Part shown: piece after piece, positions 36,093-48,399 of the stretch | Layout of the letters: every line of letters begins with the position of its first letter | Numbering within the stretch: position 1 is the first letter of the stretch | Source: Avena insularis | Lineage: Eukaryota > Streptophyta > Magnoliopsida > Poales > Poaceae | DNA: 64,000 nt | Reading direction: 5' to 3' | Assembly: GCA_023614405.1 (NCBI GenBank) | Contig: CM042694.1 | Coordinates: 131,011,711-131,075,710, forward strand | The notes under the pieces: generated by a model | Told to the model about the DNA's origin: nothing | Databases searched by the model: none | The model's input: only the letters and a program-made list of their open reading frames with translations | Position numbers and translations under genes: made by a program

Positions 36093-37074
36093 CTACAATG
36101 GATTTGCAAAGTGTTTAGACCATGTTCATAATAATGAGTTTAAGTTTTAATTATGTTTTTCGAACTTAAAACAAAAGAACTCCCACTCAAACGAACATCC
36201 CTCTACTCGTTTAGTGATCACATGATCCCAATCCCCTGCACCTCCCCCGATCGTCATGGCCATCAGTGCAGTATCAAAGGTGGACATTCCCTAATGTCAA
36301 TCACATTAACTATGTGATTCATGCTCGACCTTTCGGTCTCCTGTATTTCGAGGCCATGTCTACACATGCTAGGCTCGCCAGTTCTAATTTGTGTGTATTC
36401 GCAGTACAACATGGCTTGCACCCACTGTATGCGAACGTAGATATGTCTGACCCCTACTCACCGCAGGGTGCCTCATACCGAAGAACTTTCTTGGTGGTGC
36501 ACACACAAGGGGAATATGATAACTGGAATATTGTGAGGGATTATCTTATTATGCTACCGTCAAATATAAATATACCAGCACAATAAGTAATACTTCAAAA
36601 GTAAAGTGTTATGACGTGGATATAGCATTTTGATCATCATCAATAGCTTCAATGAAAGTTTCATAAACTTGTCATTGTCACGTTATAATACATGCCCCTA
36701 TGCAATAATAAAAATATATGCTTCTATATTATCTATTGCAAGTTTTACGCGGCTTTAGGGCTTTCGCAGTAGAACCCCTTCCCACTTATGAACATGGAGC
36801 AATAACATGGGTTCAATGATTGCCATTCTTCTTCCCTTTTCAGGGCACACCAATGTCGATGCCATATCAACTACTATAGAGAGACAGACACCCTCCTAAG
36901 CCACTTTGATTCGTGGACCAGTCTCCTGAATCACCACGTGACGTTGGTTGGGGGCCGCTTCATCAAACAGTGTCGCGATATGAACAAGAACATTAAAAGA
37001 GGGTAGCAATTAGAGAATCAATGCCCACATATTGCTATGTGTTCTATCCGTACGACATGTCTACCCATAGACCC

Positions 37075-37086
37075 GCTCTGATACCA
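37075..37086 (-). other. Primer binding site of Copia element C (initiator Met tRNA)
   Basis: The minus strand reads TGGTATCAGAGC one base inside the 5' LTR, the classical Copia primer site. Confidence 0.88.
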
Positions 37087-37087
37087 C

Positions 37088-38724
37088 TGAAGGGTTCCAT
37101 AGCAGAAAACAAAAAAAATTATCTACTCGAACACTAATACCAGAATCTATACTATGTAGACATAAGTAACGGAGAAGAGATATGGTATTCATACCTTTGA
37201 AGACCGAAGCACGCCTTACGTAGGAAGGCGTATATTGATGAAGACGAGTAGCACCCCAAGTGTGGTGCCTCCGAAGTTCGTCACATGTCCGGTGTAGGAG
37301 ACGTCAACCGGACTCCGATTCAGCCGAGCAGCAGAAGAAGTAGATGTCGGATCACTGATCACATGATGGTGGTGTGAAGGTGGAGAACTCACCCACGAGG
37401 TCCTCTCCAATATTACGGAGAAGTCCTCAATGGATGAGAGAGAGAATGAGAGGGAATGGGATGATTCCAAAGGGGGAGGGGAGACCCCTATATATAATGG
37501 GAGGGGGCGCACCACCTAGGGGCCAGGAAGTGTGGGACTAATCCCCACACCCGCCGGCCACCTTGGGGCAGCCACTGGCCCGAGGTGGGCCCCATTGGGC
37601 GGCCCACCAAGCCTAGGCCGCCTGGCCCCCTCTCCCTAGGCGCCATGCCCTATTGGGCCTCCCTTCGGGTGAGGCCCATTAGCATTATGATGCCTGTAAT
37701 AATAAAATAAAATATATAGTTAATATTAATTCTCCAATTAAAATTCAAATACACATATTGTATTATTCCTTTACTCCAGAACACCTTCCGGACCCCTTCT
37801 GATCTCCATCGGATGTTACCCGGAACTATTCCGGTTTCTCTTTCTCTATTTCTCCTACGATACCTCATCTACCCTAAGTGTCCCTACCCTTAAGCGCGAC
37901 ATCCTTCGGTTCGGAGACACTCCGGGCATGATCGAGACTATTCTCACATCAATGATCAACAGAGGGACCTGGATGGCCATGTGACCCCCGTGCGTTTCAC
38001 GAATATAATCGCTCGAACCGTGAGATAGTCGTTTCCCTTTCCCTTTGACACATGATACCTAATTCATTCAAGACTTGATCTTCGGTATCCCCATACCTTA
38101 GTGCGGTCTCGTTACCAATGAATTTGTTTACTCGTTCTCATGTCGTTGCATTCCATGACCAAGTCACATGCTTGCAAGCTTCATTAATGCAACGTCACCA
38201 AGATGGCCACATGTATCTATCTGTTACATGGATTAGACAAATCATTGTCTTGATATGTACTCCTATACGCATCCCTTTGGAAAACCTGAGTGGCACCTTT
38301 CTGATCACCCTGTTACGACATGATTCTTGATAACCATCTAAGCTTCCTCTGGAATGGTGATTTGCATTACCTCACAGTCAAAGGATCAGGTTGCGATCTG
38401 TGTTTTATCATCAATGGTGAACTTTGCAACTAGATCTCATTCAATATATAATGGTCGGATGTTTGTCTAGCATGTTATTCAACTAATAACATGACCCCAT
38501 TGTCAATCGGCATAAATGACCATGATCTTGAAACCCAGACCATCCTCATGACCAATGAACTAGTTTGCTAGAGGTAACTAGAGACACGGTTTGTTTACAT
38601 ACCACACGTGTATTAACGTTTTGCATTAACATAGTTATAGCACAGTATGAAACGTACTATGAACATGTAGGAGATACATCAAATAATACACTTCATTATT
38701 TGCCTCTAGGGCATAACTCCTTCA
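37088..38724 (-). repeat. 5' LTR of Copia element C
   Basis: 1637 bp, partner of 25212-26852, with the primer site on its left and the TATGG duplication on its right (38725-38729). Confidence 0.92.
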
Positions 38725-39107
38725 TATGGGTCAAGCTAACAGGAGGCAGGGTAAAGGTAGACCAGCAGTACGGAATGACAATAGTGGATCTCAACAATCT
38801 TGCGTACAGTGATGAACCATTCGTCCTATCAAATGATGTGGCTCAAGTTTTCTATGTGAAGGGCATGTCTCTGAAACCAAGAAAAATAAAAGATAAGCAA
38901 AAAAATACATCATATGATGAGCCAAAGTGCCACATAGTTCTTTCAGGGAAAATAAACATCGTGGGAGTGGAGGACAAGACAGACATGTCAGAAGATTATA
39001 ATAAATTTCATGAAATTCCTCCATTCACAGTGAACACTGACCCAAGCATCCTGTTAAATAAGGAAGATGCTCCATGGTTACGGTGTACAAGAAAACCCCA
39101 ACACTAG
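38725..39107 (+). pseudogene. DUF4216 domain, 3' part, of the CACTA element
   Basis: Resumes exactly where 24910-25211 stopped once element C and one TATGG are removed. The frame carries QQYGMTIVDLNNLAYSDEPF and DVAQVFYVKGMSLKPRKI, then a KFHEIPPF segment. It ends at TAG 39105-39107. It shows that the Copia insertion, not drift, split this gene. Confidence 0.85.
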
Positions 39108-42100
39108 GTGGGGATGTTGGTGATGTGTAATAGTGTATTAAACCTTTTATGTAACCGTGTTCTGGATATGAACTGACTCTCAATAGGCAGTTTCTGATTC
39201 ATAAGGGAGAGGTAGTATTGCAATTCAGAGTGGTCAGTTAAGATTATTTCCTCTCCGTGTGTGTCATATTGAGGCCTACCTGCTTACCAGCAGCAACCAT
39301 TAGTTTCTCATAACAAATCTCATTTCTTGAAGTTTTGTCAGATTCAAAAATATGCAAAAGATTTTTGACATGGGTATATGATGTCTGCAAGTGCACAGAT
39401 CATTAGTAGCTAGTTTCGAAGTATAGATATCGATCCCACAGGGAGTCCAAAGGTACGTGTTTATGGGTGAAGTCTCTGTCACACCCGAAGTTGTCACATG
39501 TCTTCGAGTGAATTGACTGCAAGTGTTGAAATAAGAATGGGGTTTTGATTAAATCAGATGTATTTAAATAGACCTAAAATGTAAACTTCAGAAATATAAA
39601 GCATAAAAGTAAAGAACGACTTGGTTGTTTGTTGTTTCCTACAGATGGAAAAAGAAGGCGCGGGGACATTTAGTTCATGGTGATAGTGATTGTACCAGGT
39701 GGATGAATGATAAATGTAACAATTATAATCTTATAAATATATGTGTAGGCGAGCAACCCATAATTACCCGGAACTCCTCTTGGTAGATTTCTTCCCAACT
39801 TCAATAATCCTACTAGCCTGTTACCAAAACCATGGTCAGACACTAGACGATTAAGACCCTTCAGGTTGCTTAGCAATTAAGATCCTTGGATCGTACTAAT
39901 GCAATAACCATAGTGGTTCGTCGTTATCCTCGAGCCTACTAGTTTTCCATTGATATCCCCGTGTCACCCGGGGGTCGCCGGTCCACTAGCGAACAAGATC
40001 TTACCTATGTAGAACAAAGCATCATGTTGTCTGGGCCCTTAATTGGACAACAAGCATTAGGCATCCCACAGATAGTTAAGCACAAATAATATAGTAATTA
40101 GAATCAATCACAAATTGATGGAAAATATATGAAGACACATCACATCTCACCAATTCCCTACATCTCCCATGCCCAAGGGAATTACTCTATAACGTCCCAA
40201 CATTAGAGCTTAGAAATAAGCTGAACACATGTGTGTGCATTGCATTCATGCATAGAAAATCCGGATAATTTTCGCGCTTTTAAATAAAACTTGTCAAAGC
40301 GATTGAAGCTTCTCTTAACTTGGTGGACCTGAAGTAAATCATCAAGTTGACTATGATAAGTTTCAATATGACCTTTTCTACAACCTTATATTTGGGTAAT
40401 GTGATTTGATCTAAGGGTAGATCAGATGTAATAAAACTAAGTCACAACACACTACTTAATAGGAGTACTAGATCTTCTAGAGATCATTACATGGTATTCC
40501 ATACCACAACTCAAGGATGAATACTTAATATTCTAAAGATGGTATTAAGATATGACCTACCATAAACTCTGTATACCAAGTTAAGCTTATAACTTAAGAA
40601 AAAGAAACTCATGACTAAAACTTGAAACACTTGTTTGCCATAGTTGTTCCTACCATGGGTATCATGGTAGTTCTTAAACATTTACTCTTATTACAAATAG
40701 AATAGAAAGGAAAGTCAAGCCAAGACCATCCAGCACATATTCTTAATATGATATTAAGAGGTGCCATATCTATTTAACCAAATCCTTAAGAGGTGCCATG
40801 ACTATTGATCATCAATGTGTGTGATCAATTCTTGACCTAGAACTTATTGACTCATTGCCTTTGACCTATTGAGTTGACCTTCCAAATACCTTAAGTAAAT
40901 TAATCTAAAGGAAGAACTATATATGGTTGAGTGTACCATCATCAATGGAATGTGATCCTTAGTGGAGATCAAACCATTTGATGTTGGAGGAGTTAACTCA
41001 CTCCTGAGTTAACTAGAAGCAGTATTTAAACCGGGAAGTAACTAGTGATCATGGAGCTATGAGAAAGCTAGTAGTATTAGTACATTAGATAACAATCTTG
41101 TTAGGACAAGTGGATATAGACTTAGAATAATCTTTCTTAACAAGATAAGTCTATAGAGAGACTAATACAAGTTTACTACTTAGTAGAGTATAGATCTTGA
41201 TCAGACAATTAGAAGCCTAAGATTTGTATGATCAAAGGATGGTGGTCATTATTCTCAAGTCACTTGAGAATAGATGATTAGGTGTTGAAGAAGATTTATG
41301 AATATACCAAGTTAGGCAAGTCCTAGTAAGCTGAATCATCTAGCTTGATCATTAAAAGTCAAGCAAGAGCATGGTGAAGTATTTTATGAGTTGTATGTAG
41401 TAGTTAGAGGCATAGTGCTTTAGCCTAGCTAATACAAGAACAGACTTGTATTATGGGAGTATTACCATACCTATTTAGAGGATTGTTATCACATGTGATA
41501 TATAGAGAGATCTATAACCTTGCAAGCCTTGGAAGTAGTTGCAGGATAGAAGTTACGGGAGTTAGTAGATGGAGTTAGCAGTAGCTACATTGATAGGTGT
41601 ATCAATGGTAGTTAATTAAGAGGAGTTATATACTAGGAGTAAGAATGGAGTAATGTTGAAGTGGCATGACCATGTCATCATATGATGATGGGTATGGTGG
41701 AGTCAGATGATTGTCTTATTCAGGAAGATGTGATCTTTGTAAATAAGATAAGAGAGATTTATAGAGTATATTTAGGAAAGGAATTTCTTATCTTAATATA
41801 ACCTTGGTAAGGTAATTAAGGTAAGGATTCTTTAGAAGCCTTAACCAACAATATATCAAACCATGACAAGAACCATGTCTACTATATTATTCAAGACTCT
41901 AGAATCAAATGGATAGTGCAACTATTTCCTTTTCCTAGGTAATTATTGAACAATACCTCTTGGACAACTAAAGTTTCCAAGAGGTAATTAGAGAACCAAG
42001 TGAGTGTTTGAGAAGCCTTGTCCAGTTGATTGTCTTAAACTCTAATAGGAACCTAGAGTGATAGAATTATCATGATCACATTAACAAGTAGTTCCAATAT

Positions 42101-42156
42101 CTCACTCTATGTGGGGATATTAAAACACTCATGGATTTAGAAGTAGTATTCCTTAA
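39108..42156. other. Unclassified AT-rich region, nearly ORF-free
   Basis: About 3 kb between the CACTA coding remnant and element E. The phrase TATCGATCCCACAGGGAG near 39427 is of a type seen in grass repeats. From about 39880 to 42150 there is no reading frame of 60 codons. I saw no CACTA right terminus, no LTR and no RNA gene. It may hold an old unclassified repeat. Confidence 0.4.
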
Positions 42157-42943
42157 TGTTGGGGGGATACCCCCGAGTAGGGTCACGCCGGGGTATAAAG
42201 GCCGAGTTAGCCGAGGTACGGCAAGGTCAAAGTGAATGTTGGCCGAGTTACCTCAAGGCAGGCCGAATCTCGGGGTAACCCGGACCAGGGGATGTCCACC
42301 TACTTAAGCCGTAAGTCGGATAGATGAATCTAACTTGTATGCAGGAACAGGTGTGACCGGATCAACTATGATCCGATTCATAGCAAGCTTCTAGGAGAAG
42401 GAAGGTATCTCGCTGGTCAAAAGTAACCCTGGTACGCACAGCATGAGCGAATTGGACAGGGGCAGGACCACCGAGGCATGGCCGACAAAGGTGACAACGC
42501 CGATGTCGGCTGACGCAGGCGCCGCAGAGGCTCACGTAGCCTCTGCATGGATGACGCGGGGGAAAAAGCGACCCGGTCGGCTTACTATTTTGGGAGGAGG
42601 CATATTCCCTGGAATATGCCTCCACGTATTCCCTAGTTGGAGACCTAGCCGCCCTATATAAGGAGGGCTAGGGCCTCTGTAGAAAGGGTTGAGTTTTACT
42701 GGGTTGATCTCTATTGGCTAGTTTCTACTTGGTTCCTAAGGGCTAGCTAGCGGTAAGAGTAAGAGAGTACCTTCTTCCTCCTCTCTCCAATACAGCTCGA
42801 GGAGCACTTGTAACCTTGGAAGTGAATCAAATACGAAACTTCTGTGTGTGGAATCACCACACTATCCCTCCCTGGATTCCCCTAGTGCAATTAGTCCCCA
42901 CCTTTAGCCTATCCATGGCATCTGCCGTGACACCACCACGACA
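42157..42943 (+). repeat. 5' LTR of element E
   Basis: Starts TGTTGGGGGGATACCCCCGA (which contains a short palindrome) and ends ...CCACCACGACA, 787 bp. TATATAA lies at 42655-42661. The end is placed from the primer site that follows; the second LTR is not available for comparison. Confidence 0.75.
42655..42661 (+). promoter_or_regulatory. TATA box in 5' LTR of element E
   Basis: TATATAA followed by GGAGGGC in the last third of the LTR, a typical core-promoter position for a Gypsy LTR. Confidence 0.5.
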
Positions 42944-42945
42944 GT

Positions 42946-42963
42946 TGGCGCCCACCGTGGGGC
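42946..42963 (+). other. Primer binding site of element E
   Basis: TGGCGCCCACCGTGGGGC two bases after the LTR. This sequence is characteristic of Tat-lineage elements. I do not assign the tRNA from memory. Confidence 0.7.
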
Positions 42964-42980
42964 TAGCGGCGCTAGCAGGG

Positions 42981-45349
42981 GTCAAGATCCGGATGGGAAA
43001 CCTCATCGGCACCGGCGAACGCATCTTCTCCGGGCTCGTTCAGCGCTTTGGAGTGCTGGACTTTGTCAGCGACAATGTTGGCTGCTTCGGCACGCGCCCA
43101 CTTCCGCGCAATGGCCTCTTCATCAACCTCGGTACGCACAAAGTCTACGTTGCTGTCGATGTGCCGTGCGTTCATCCGTGGCACGTCGTCGAGGCAGGGG
43201 AGCCACCCCTTAGCGTGGTTCACGGGGCACATATCACTCACTCCCCGGACCATGCTGAGGTGATGATGACTGCGTTAGGCGCGGGCGTAAGCAAGGATCC
43301 AGCACCAGATCCGGAGGTAACACCTAAGGCACCGAGGAAAGGTAGAGGTCCTCCACTAGAGAGGCCTGAGAATTTACTAAGAGAAGCTATGGATAGCTTG
43401 GCAAACCTGGTAGCAGCAGTGGTAGATCCGGCTCAGGGACAGGCCGAGCTAGAGGAAACTAGGCAAAAAATTCTAGAGGGAGCGAAAAAGATAGCTGCGG
43501 CTCAGTAGTCGTTGAACATGACGCTGCGTGAGTATGCAAAGGAAAATAAAGTAGATGCTGTAAAAGTGAAGGGGAGAAATCTCATGAGTGAAATGAACAA
43601 AGAGGGTGATACTAGGATTGAGGAGTCAGAGAACTGTTTATCAGTGGGGCTGCCGAAGTATAGCACCCCCGGCAAAAAAAACTCAGAGCAGCGAATGCAG
43701 CTGCATCCGAGTTAGAGGGTCTAACGGGTGAAGCCCGTCAGAGACAACAAGATAGGGTCAATGAGTTGGTTCAGATCGCGAACAGGAAAAATGAGGAATT
43801 GCTCAGGGCTAACCCGGAGAGAGTTGGGGCCTCCAAGATCATTCATTCGGCGGTGGGTAACCCGGAGAAATCCGCTAGAGCCGCATCGTCTCCTCATGGT
43901 GGTCCTAGGAGAGAAGAGGTAGTAACCTCGGCTAGGAGAAACAAACAGATCGTTCCGTATGACCCGACAAGGGCAGGAAAAGCAAAAGAAGTATAGAGAA
44001 ACGATGATCAACGAAGCGTGAGCCGAGGTGAAGCTGGCCGACGTAACCGCGACCAAGGCAATGCCGGTCAAGGAAACGCTGTAAATGGCAATGCCGGACA
44101 GTGCAACTCGGCAGGACAACCGCAACAGCGGCACATACCAAGGCAAGAGCAAAGTGCCGGTCGAGGTATGCAATGGAGATTCGGAAATGGTGAATGCAGA
44201 ATACCCAAGGCCGGACTATCATGTGATAGGGTCGAGATTGGGAAGCAGGGATCTAATGCCTGATGACGCCAGGTTGAAACTAGATCGACTGTATAGGTCG
44301 GAGCAGATTGAAAGTCAGGGTCCTCCGGGTCCTGCGTGTTTTGGACCCCGGATCATGAAGGAGCCACCAGTACCTAACTTCCGCTACCTGCAGGCACAAA
44401 GACGTATGACGGCAGTACTAAGCCGGAGGATTGGTTGATAAACTATGCTACAGCTGTGAAGATTGCGACAGGCAACTTGAGATGGGCTGTGAGATACGTA
44501 CCCCAGATGTTGGAAGGGCCAGCAAGGGTATGGTTAAACAATTTTCTGCCCATAAGTATTAACTGCTGGATCGATTTTGAGGAAATGTTTATTAGCAATT
44601 TCTCGAGTACGTATCAGAGGCCAAATAGGCCACAGGCCCTAGCTATGTGTAAGCAGAGACCGAACGAGATAGACCGGGAGTTTTTAACCTGGTGGTGTAC
44701 CGTGAGAAACTCGAGTGAGGGTGTGATAGAGTCGCAGGCCATAGCATGGTTTGCGCAGGGGTGCAGGTATGCAAGCGAGCTGTGGCAGAAGTTGCAAAGG
44801 AAAATGCCAACCACTTTGGCAGAAATGATCCAGATTGCTGATTCGTATGCTTTGGGTGATCCGACCCAACCCAGGCTCGTGTCAAACGAGTCAAATGAGG
44901 AGTACTACCAGAGAGATGGAGCCAGATCATCCCGGAGGAATGATTACAGAGGTAAAAGAAGAGATGATGACGGATCATCAGACAGCTTTGCAACAAGTTG
45001 CAACCGTGAATCAAGATCAGCCGGAGTGGGAGCAATCAACGCCGAAACCGGAGGGCAACAATGGACACCAAGAAATGATGGCAAGAAAACTTGGACGCCA
45101 GAGCAGAAGAAACAGTGGCAAGAAAAGAAGGACCGTCCGAGGTACACTTATGAGTCAATGTTGGATCAGCCGTGTAAATTTCACACGCCGAATCCGAGTA
45201 ACCCAGCGGGTCATACAACAAGGCAATGTGAGTGGATGCGTAAGATAGAACAAGGTGGCTCGAGGAATGCTCAGGCACCCCGGAATGATCAACCTCGGCA
45301 GGAGTTACCCGGCAGCAATTGCTCTCCAGAGCGAACACACAACAGCTAA
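42981..45349 (+). pseudogene. gag of element E
   Basis: A first frame (about 42981-43715, TAG at 43506) encodes an N-terminal region with a charged segment. Frame shifts near 43680, 44180 and 44420 lead to the gag core at 44435-45349. That core carries MLEGPARVWLNNFLP, WIDFEEMFISNF and a final zinc-binding-like CKFHTP...HTTRQC pattern. This is the retrotrans_gag arrangement of Tat elements; gag would form the particle and bind element RNA. The predicted ATG at 42816 lies inside the LTR and is not a likely start. Broken by at least three shifts and one stop. Confidence 0.78.
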
Positions 45350-45633
45350 TGTTGCCTCCCCCTCCGCCGAGGTATGATAACCATGAGAGAAGGGATGCAG
45401 TGCATCAAGTAGAAAACCAGCATCAGCCAGATCAAAGGTACCCCGGAAATGAGGGGAGGAATGAGTACAGGGAGCATCATCAGAGTTACTGTGTGTTTAC
45501 CACTGAGGAAACCGATAGAAAGAGCTTGCAGCGCCAACATATGGAGGTCAATGCGGTAATGCCAGCAGTGACGAGGTATATGCCTTGGTCGGACCAGGAA
45601 ATTACCTAGAACATCAAAGATCATCCCAAGATT

Positions 45634-46092
45634 ATGCCGAGTCCTGGTTCGTATGCGTTAGTGCTGGATCCGACATTCATTGGGCCTAACATCAATGTGA
45701 GGTTCTCCAAGGTACTGATTGACAATGGCAGTAGCATTAACATCATGTATGCGGATACAATGCGCAAGTTGGGTATCTCGGAGAACATGCTCCAAGCTAC
45801 AAGGACAACTTTCCATGGCATTGTGCCAGGCATCTCCTGTGAGCCAATAGGCAAGGTCCGGTTTGACGTATTGTTCGGCACGAGAGATAACTGCCGAACT
45901 AAGAATTTGGAGTTTGAAGTGGTGAACTTGGAAAGTGTGTATCACGCGTTACTCAGAAGACCAGCACTGAACAAGTTCATGGCAAGCTGCCACATCAGTT
46001 ATCTGAAGATGAAGTTGCCCGGGCCAAACGGAGTGATTACCATTGCTGGGGATTTCCTTCCATCGAGTGTGCGTCGGCCAGGTCTAACCTAG
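45634..46092 (+). pseudogene. Aspartic protease of element E
   Basis: The core reads VLIDNGSSINIMYADTMRKL; the active-site triplet is DNG where DTG/DSG/DGG is usual. It is followed by the downstream GTRDNCRTKNLEFEVV and a YHALLRRPALNKF segment typical of Tat-lineage proteases, which process the gag-pol polyprotein. The frame is separated from gag and RT by shifts and stops. Confidence 0.8.
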
Positions 46093-46361
46093 CCGAGTCA
46101 CTCGTGATTGCGCAAGAGAAAAGAAAAATCCAGGAGGTGGTGGCTCTGGCTCAGTCCGCGCAACAATATATGCCGGCGTTGAGTAATCCGCACGGTAGCG
46201 TTTTGTTCCAAGCCACAAAGGATACCAAGAAAGTGCAGGTTGATGATATGTTCCCAGAGCGCACTGTAACAATTGGTGTCGGGTTGAATGATAAATAGGA
46301 AAGCGAGCTCGTCAACTTCCTCCGTGAGAATCGGGATATTTTTGCTTGGTCCACACAGGAC

Positions 46362-47100
46362 TTGCAAGGTGTTCCGAGGGAGTTGGCCGAGCACTCTTTG
46401 AACGTGAGACCCGGAGCAAGGCCGGTGAAGCAACCTCTCCGCCGCTTCGCCAAGGATAGGAGAAAAGTCATTGGAGATGAAATAGCTCGGTTACTAGCAG
46501 CAGGATTTATCATGGAAGTACTTTACCCGGATTGGCTATCTAATCCGGTGCTGGTGGAGAAGAAGAAAGATGATCCGAATGTGGCAGTGGTTTGGCGTAT
46601 GTGTATCGATTACACGAACCTGAACAAGGCGTGTCCAAAAGATCCATTTCCACTGCCAAGGATAGATTAGGTCATAGACTCAACTACTGGATGTGAACTG
46701 TTTTCATTCATTGATGCATATTCTGGTTTCCACCAGATACCTCTGAATCCGGATGATCAAATAAAGACTGCATTTATCACGCTGTATGGGGCTTATTGCT
46801 ATCGCACCATGCCGTTTGGTTTACGTAATGCAGGGGCAACGTACCAAAGATGTATGCAGAAATGTTTACACGACCAAATAGGTCAAAATGTACAAGTGTA
46901 TGTGGATGATGTGGTTATCAAGACCAAGGAATGCAAAACGCTCCTTGACGATATCAGGCAGACATTCGTGAACTTAAGAAGGTTCCGGATGAATCTTAAC
47001 CCGGAAAAATGTACCTTCGGTGTCCCGACTGGAAAATTACTCGGATTTCTCGTATCTAGCCGAGGTATCAAGTTAATCCAACTAAGATCCGGGCCATTGA
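46362..47100 (+). pseudogene. Reverse transcriptase of element E
   Basis: One frame with a single TAG at 46668. It contains the fingers motif (RMCIDYTNLNKACPKDPFPL), the FIDAYSGFHQI palm motif and the PFGLRNAGATYQR block. It has an intact catalytic YVDD box (VQVYVDDVVIKT) and the LNPEKCTFGV segment. A frameshift near 47080 separates it from RNase H. The sequence is clearly Gypsy type. Confidence 0.9.
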
Positions 47101-47104
47101 ACGA

Positions 47105-47674
47105 ATGGAGCTGCCGAAGTGTCTTAACGATGTCCAGAAGTTCACTGGTTGCCTGGCATCATTAAGTCGGTTTATATGTCGGTTGGGAGAAAAGGCATTG
47201 CCTCTCTATCAACTCATGAAAAAGTCGAACAAGTTCATATGGATGCCGCAGGCCAATGAAGCCTTTATACAATTAAAGAAAATGTTAGCCACTGCACCAG
47301 TGTTAGCCTCTCCACTATCAAAGGAGCCAATGTTGCTCTATATCACCACAACCAACCGAGTTGTAAGTGCAGTGATTGTGGTAGAGCGCGACGAAGAGGG
47401 TAAGTCAGTGCAAAGGCCAGTGTATTATCTGAGCGAGGTATTGTCAGCATCAAAGCAAAAGTATCTACACTATGAGAAGGTGGCGTATGGTGTCTGTATG
47501 GCAGCTAAGAAGTTGAAGCATTATTTTGAGGAGCATCCCATCAAGGTAATATGTGAAGCTCCCATATCCGAGATAATGAGTAACAAGGATGCAAGTGGCA
47601 GGATCACAAAATGGGCAATCAAACTAGCTCCCTATGCGCCACAATATGACAGAAGAGAAGCAATCAAGTCTTAG
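47105..47674 (+). pseudogene. RNase H (first) of element E
   Basis: The RT connection starts with LNDVQKFTGCLASLSRFI. The RNase H-like core follows (MLLYITTTNRVVSAVIVVER, RPVYYLSEVL, HYEKVAYGVCMAAKKLKHYF). The frame ends at a TAG at 47672-47674 and reopens after a second stop into a second RNase H. Confidence 0.85.
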
Positions 47675-47709
47675 GCTGTGGCTGACTTTTTTGTGGACTG
47701 GGCCGAGGT

Positions 47710-48350
47710 ATAGTATGAACCACCGCTACCAGATCCGAACTACTGGAGGATGCATTTTGACGGGTCAAAAACAAAAATCAGGTTAGGCGCCGGAGTAGTG
47801 CTTACTTCGCCAAAGAATGACCAGTTGAAGTATGTGCTACAGATCCACTTCGCAGCGTCGAACAATGTCGCTGAATATGAAGCACTTGTGCATGGGCTCA
47901 AAGTGGCAAAAGATATTGGGATACATCGGATCCAATGCTTTGGCGACTCAGATTTGGTAATCCAGCAAGTATCGGGGCTGTGGGACGCTCTTGATCCAAA
48001 CATGGCATTATACAGATTCCATGTGCATAAAATATCTGGTTATTTTGAGGGATGTGAATTTCGTCATGTACCCCGGGTGGAAAATGAGGTTGCCGACATG
48101 TTGTCAAATCTTGGATCAACCCAACAAGCAATTCCACCGGGTGTAGCATTAGAGCACCTCAGAAAACCATCTATCAGACCGTCCCCAGAAACCGACTCAA
48201 TCTACGTCCCGGAGGATACAGAATCCGGAGATGTGCCCATGGACGTTGACATGGGAGGTGGTGCGCGAAACCCGGGGACTGCCTCAGCAAACCCGAGGAC
48301 TGCCTCAGCGAACCCGGGGACTGCCTCGTAGGACCCGGGGACTGCTTAGC
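47710..48350 (+). pseudogene. Second (archaeal-type) RNase H of element E plus repeat linker
   Basis: The 47750-48331 frame has MHFDGSKTKIRLGAGVVL, NNVAEYEALVHGL, a GDSDLVIQQV block and VPRVENEVADMLS. These match the acidic residues D, E, D, D of an additional archaeal-type RNase H. Dual RNase H domains mark the Tat lineage. The C-terminal linker holds a 21-bp repeat, about four copies (48269-48350), giving NPGTASA-type peptides and ending at TAG stops. Confidence 0.85.
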
Positions 48351-48399
48351 ATGATCCGGTTGAAGTTATGCCGGTGGATCAGATGAAATTGATGAGGAT

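Larger units (their letters stand above)
25212..38724 (-). mobile_element. Copia element C (Angela-like), containing element B
   Basis: Minus-strand Copia element with LTRs at both ends, an initiator-Met primer site next to the right LTR and a polypurine tract next to the left LTR. TATGG at 25207-25211 and at 38725-38729 is the target duplication. Without element B it would be about 7.6 kb. Most of gag has been lost where B sits. Sampled LTR stretches are about 91-92% identical by eye, older than elements A and D. Confidence 0.93.
23123..39107 (+). mobile_element. CACTA (En/Spm-type) transposon remnant, split by Copia element C
   Basis: The left end is CACTAGTATATAAAATAGG at 23123. Subterminal motifs related to TTTAGTCCCGGTTGG follow, as in grass CACTA elements, then degenerate TNP2, DUF4218 and DUF4216 coding segments. 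The DUF4216 gene is interrupted at 25211 by element C and resumes at 38725. The right terminus was not found; 39107 is only the end of the coding part. The first half of TNP2 is missing, so the element could not move itself. Confidence 0.75.

Noticed and set aside
39352..39480. Right terminus of the CACTA element
   Set aside because: No TAGTG end with matching subterminal motifs or a 3-bp duplication could be found between 39107 and 42156.
42816..42980. Start of gag at the ATG in the 230-codon frame
   Set aside because: The start lies inside the LTR before the primer site. A gag start after the primer site is more likely, though the exact one is unclear.
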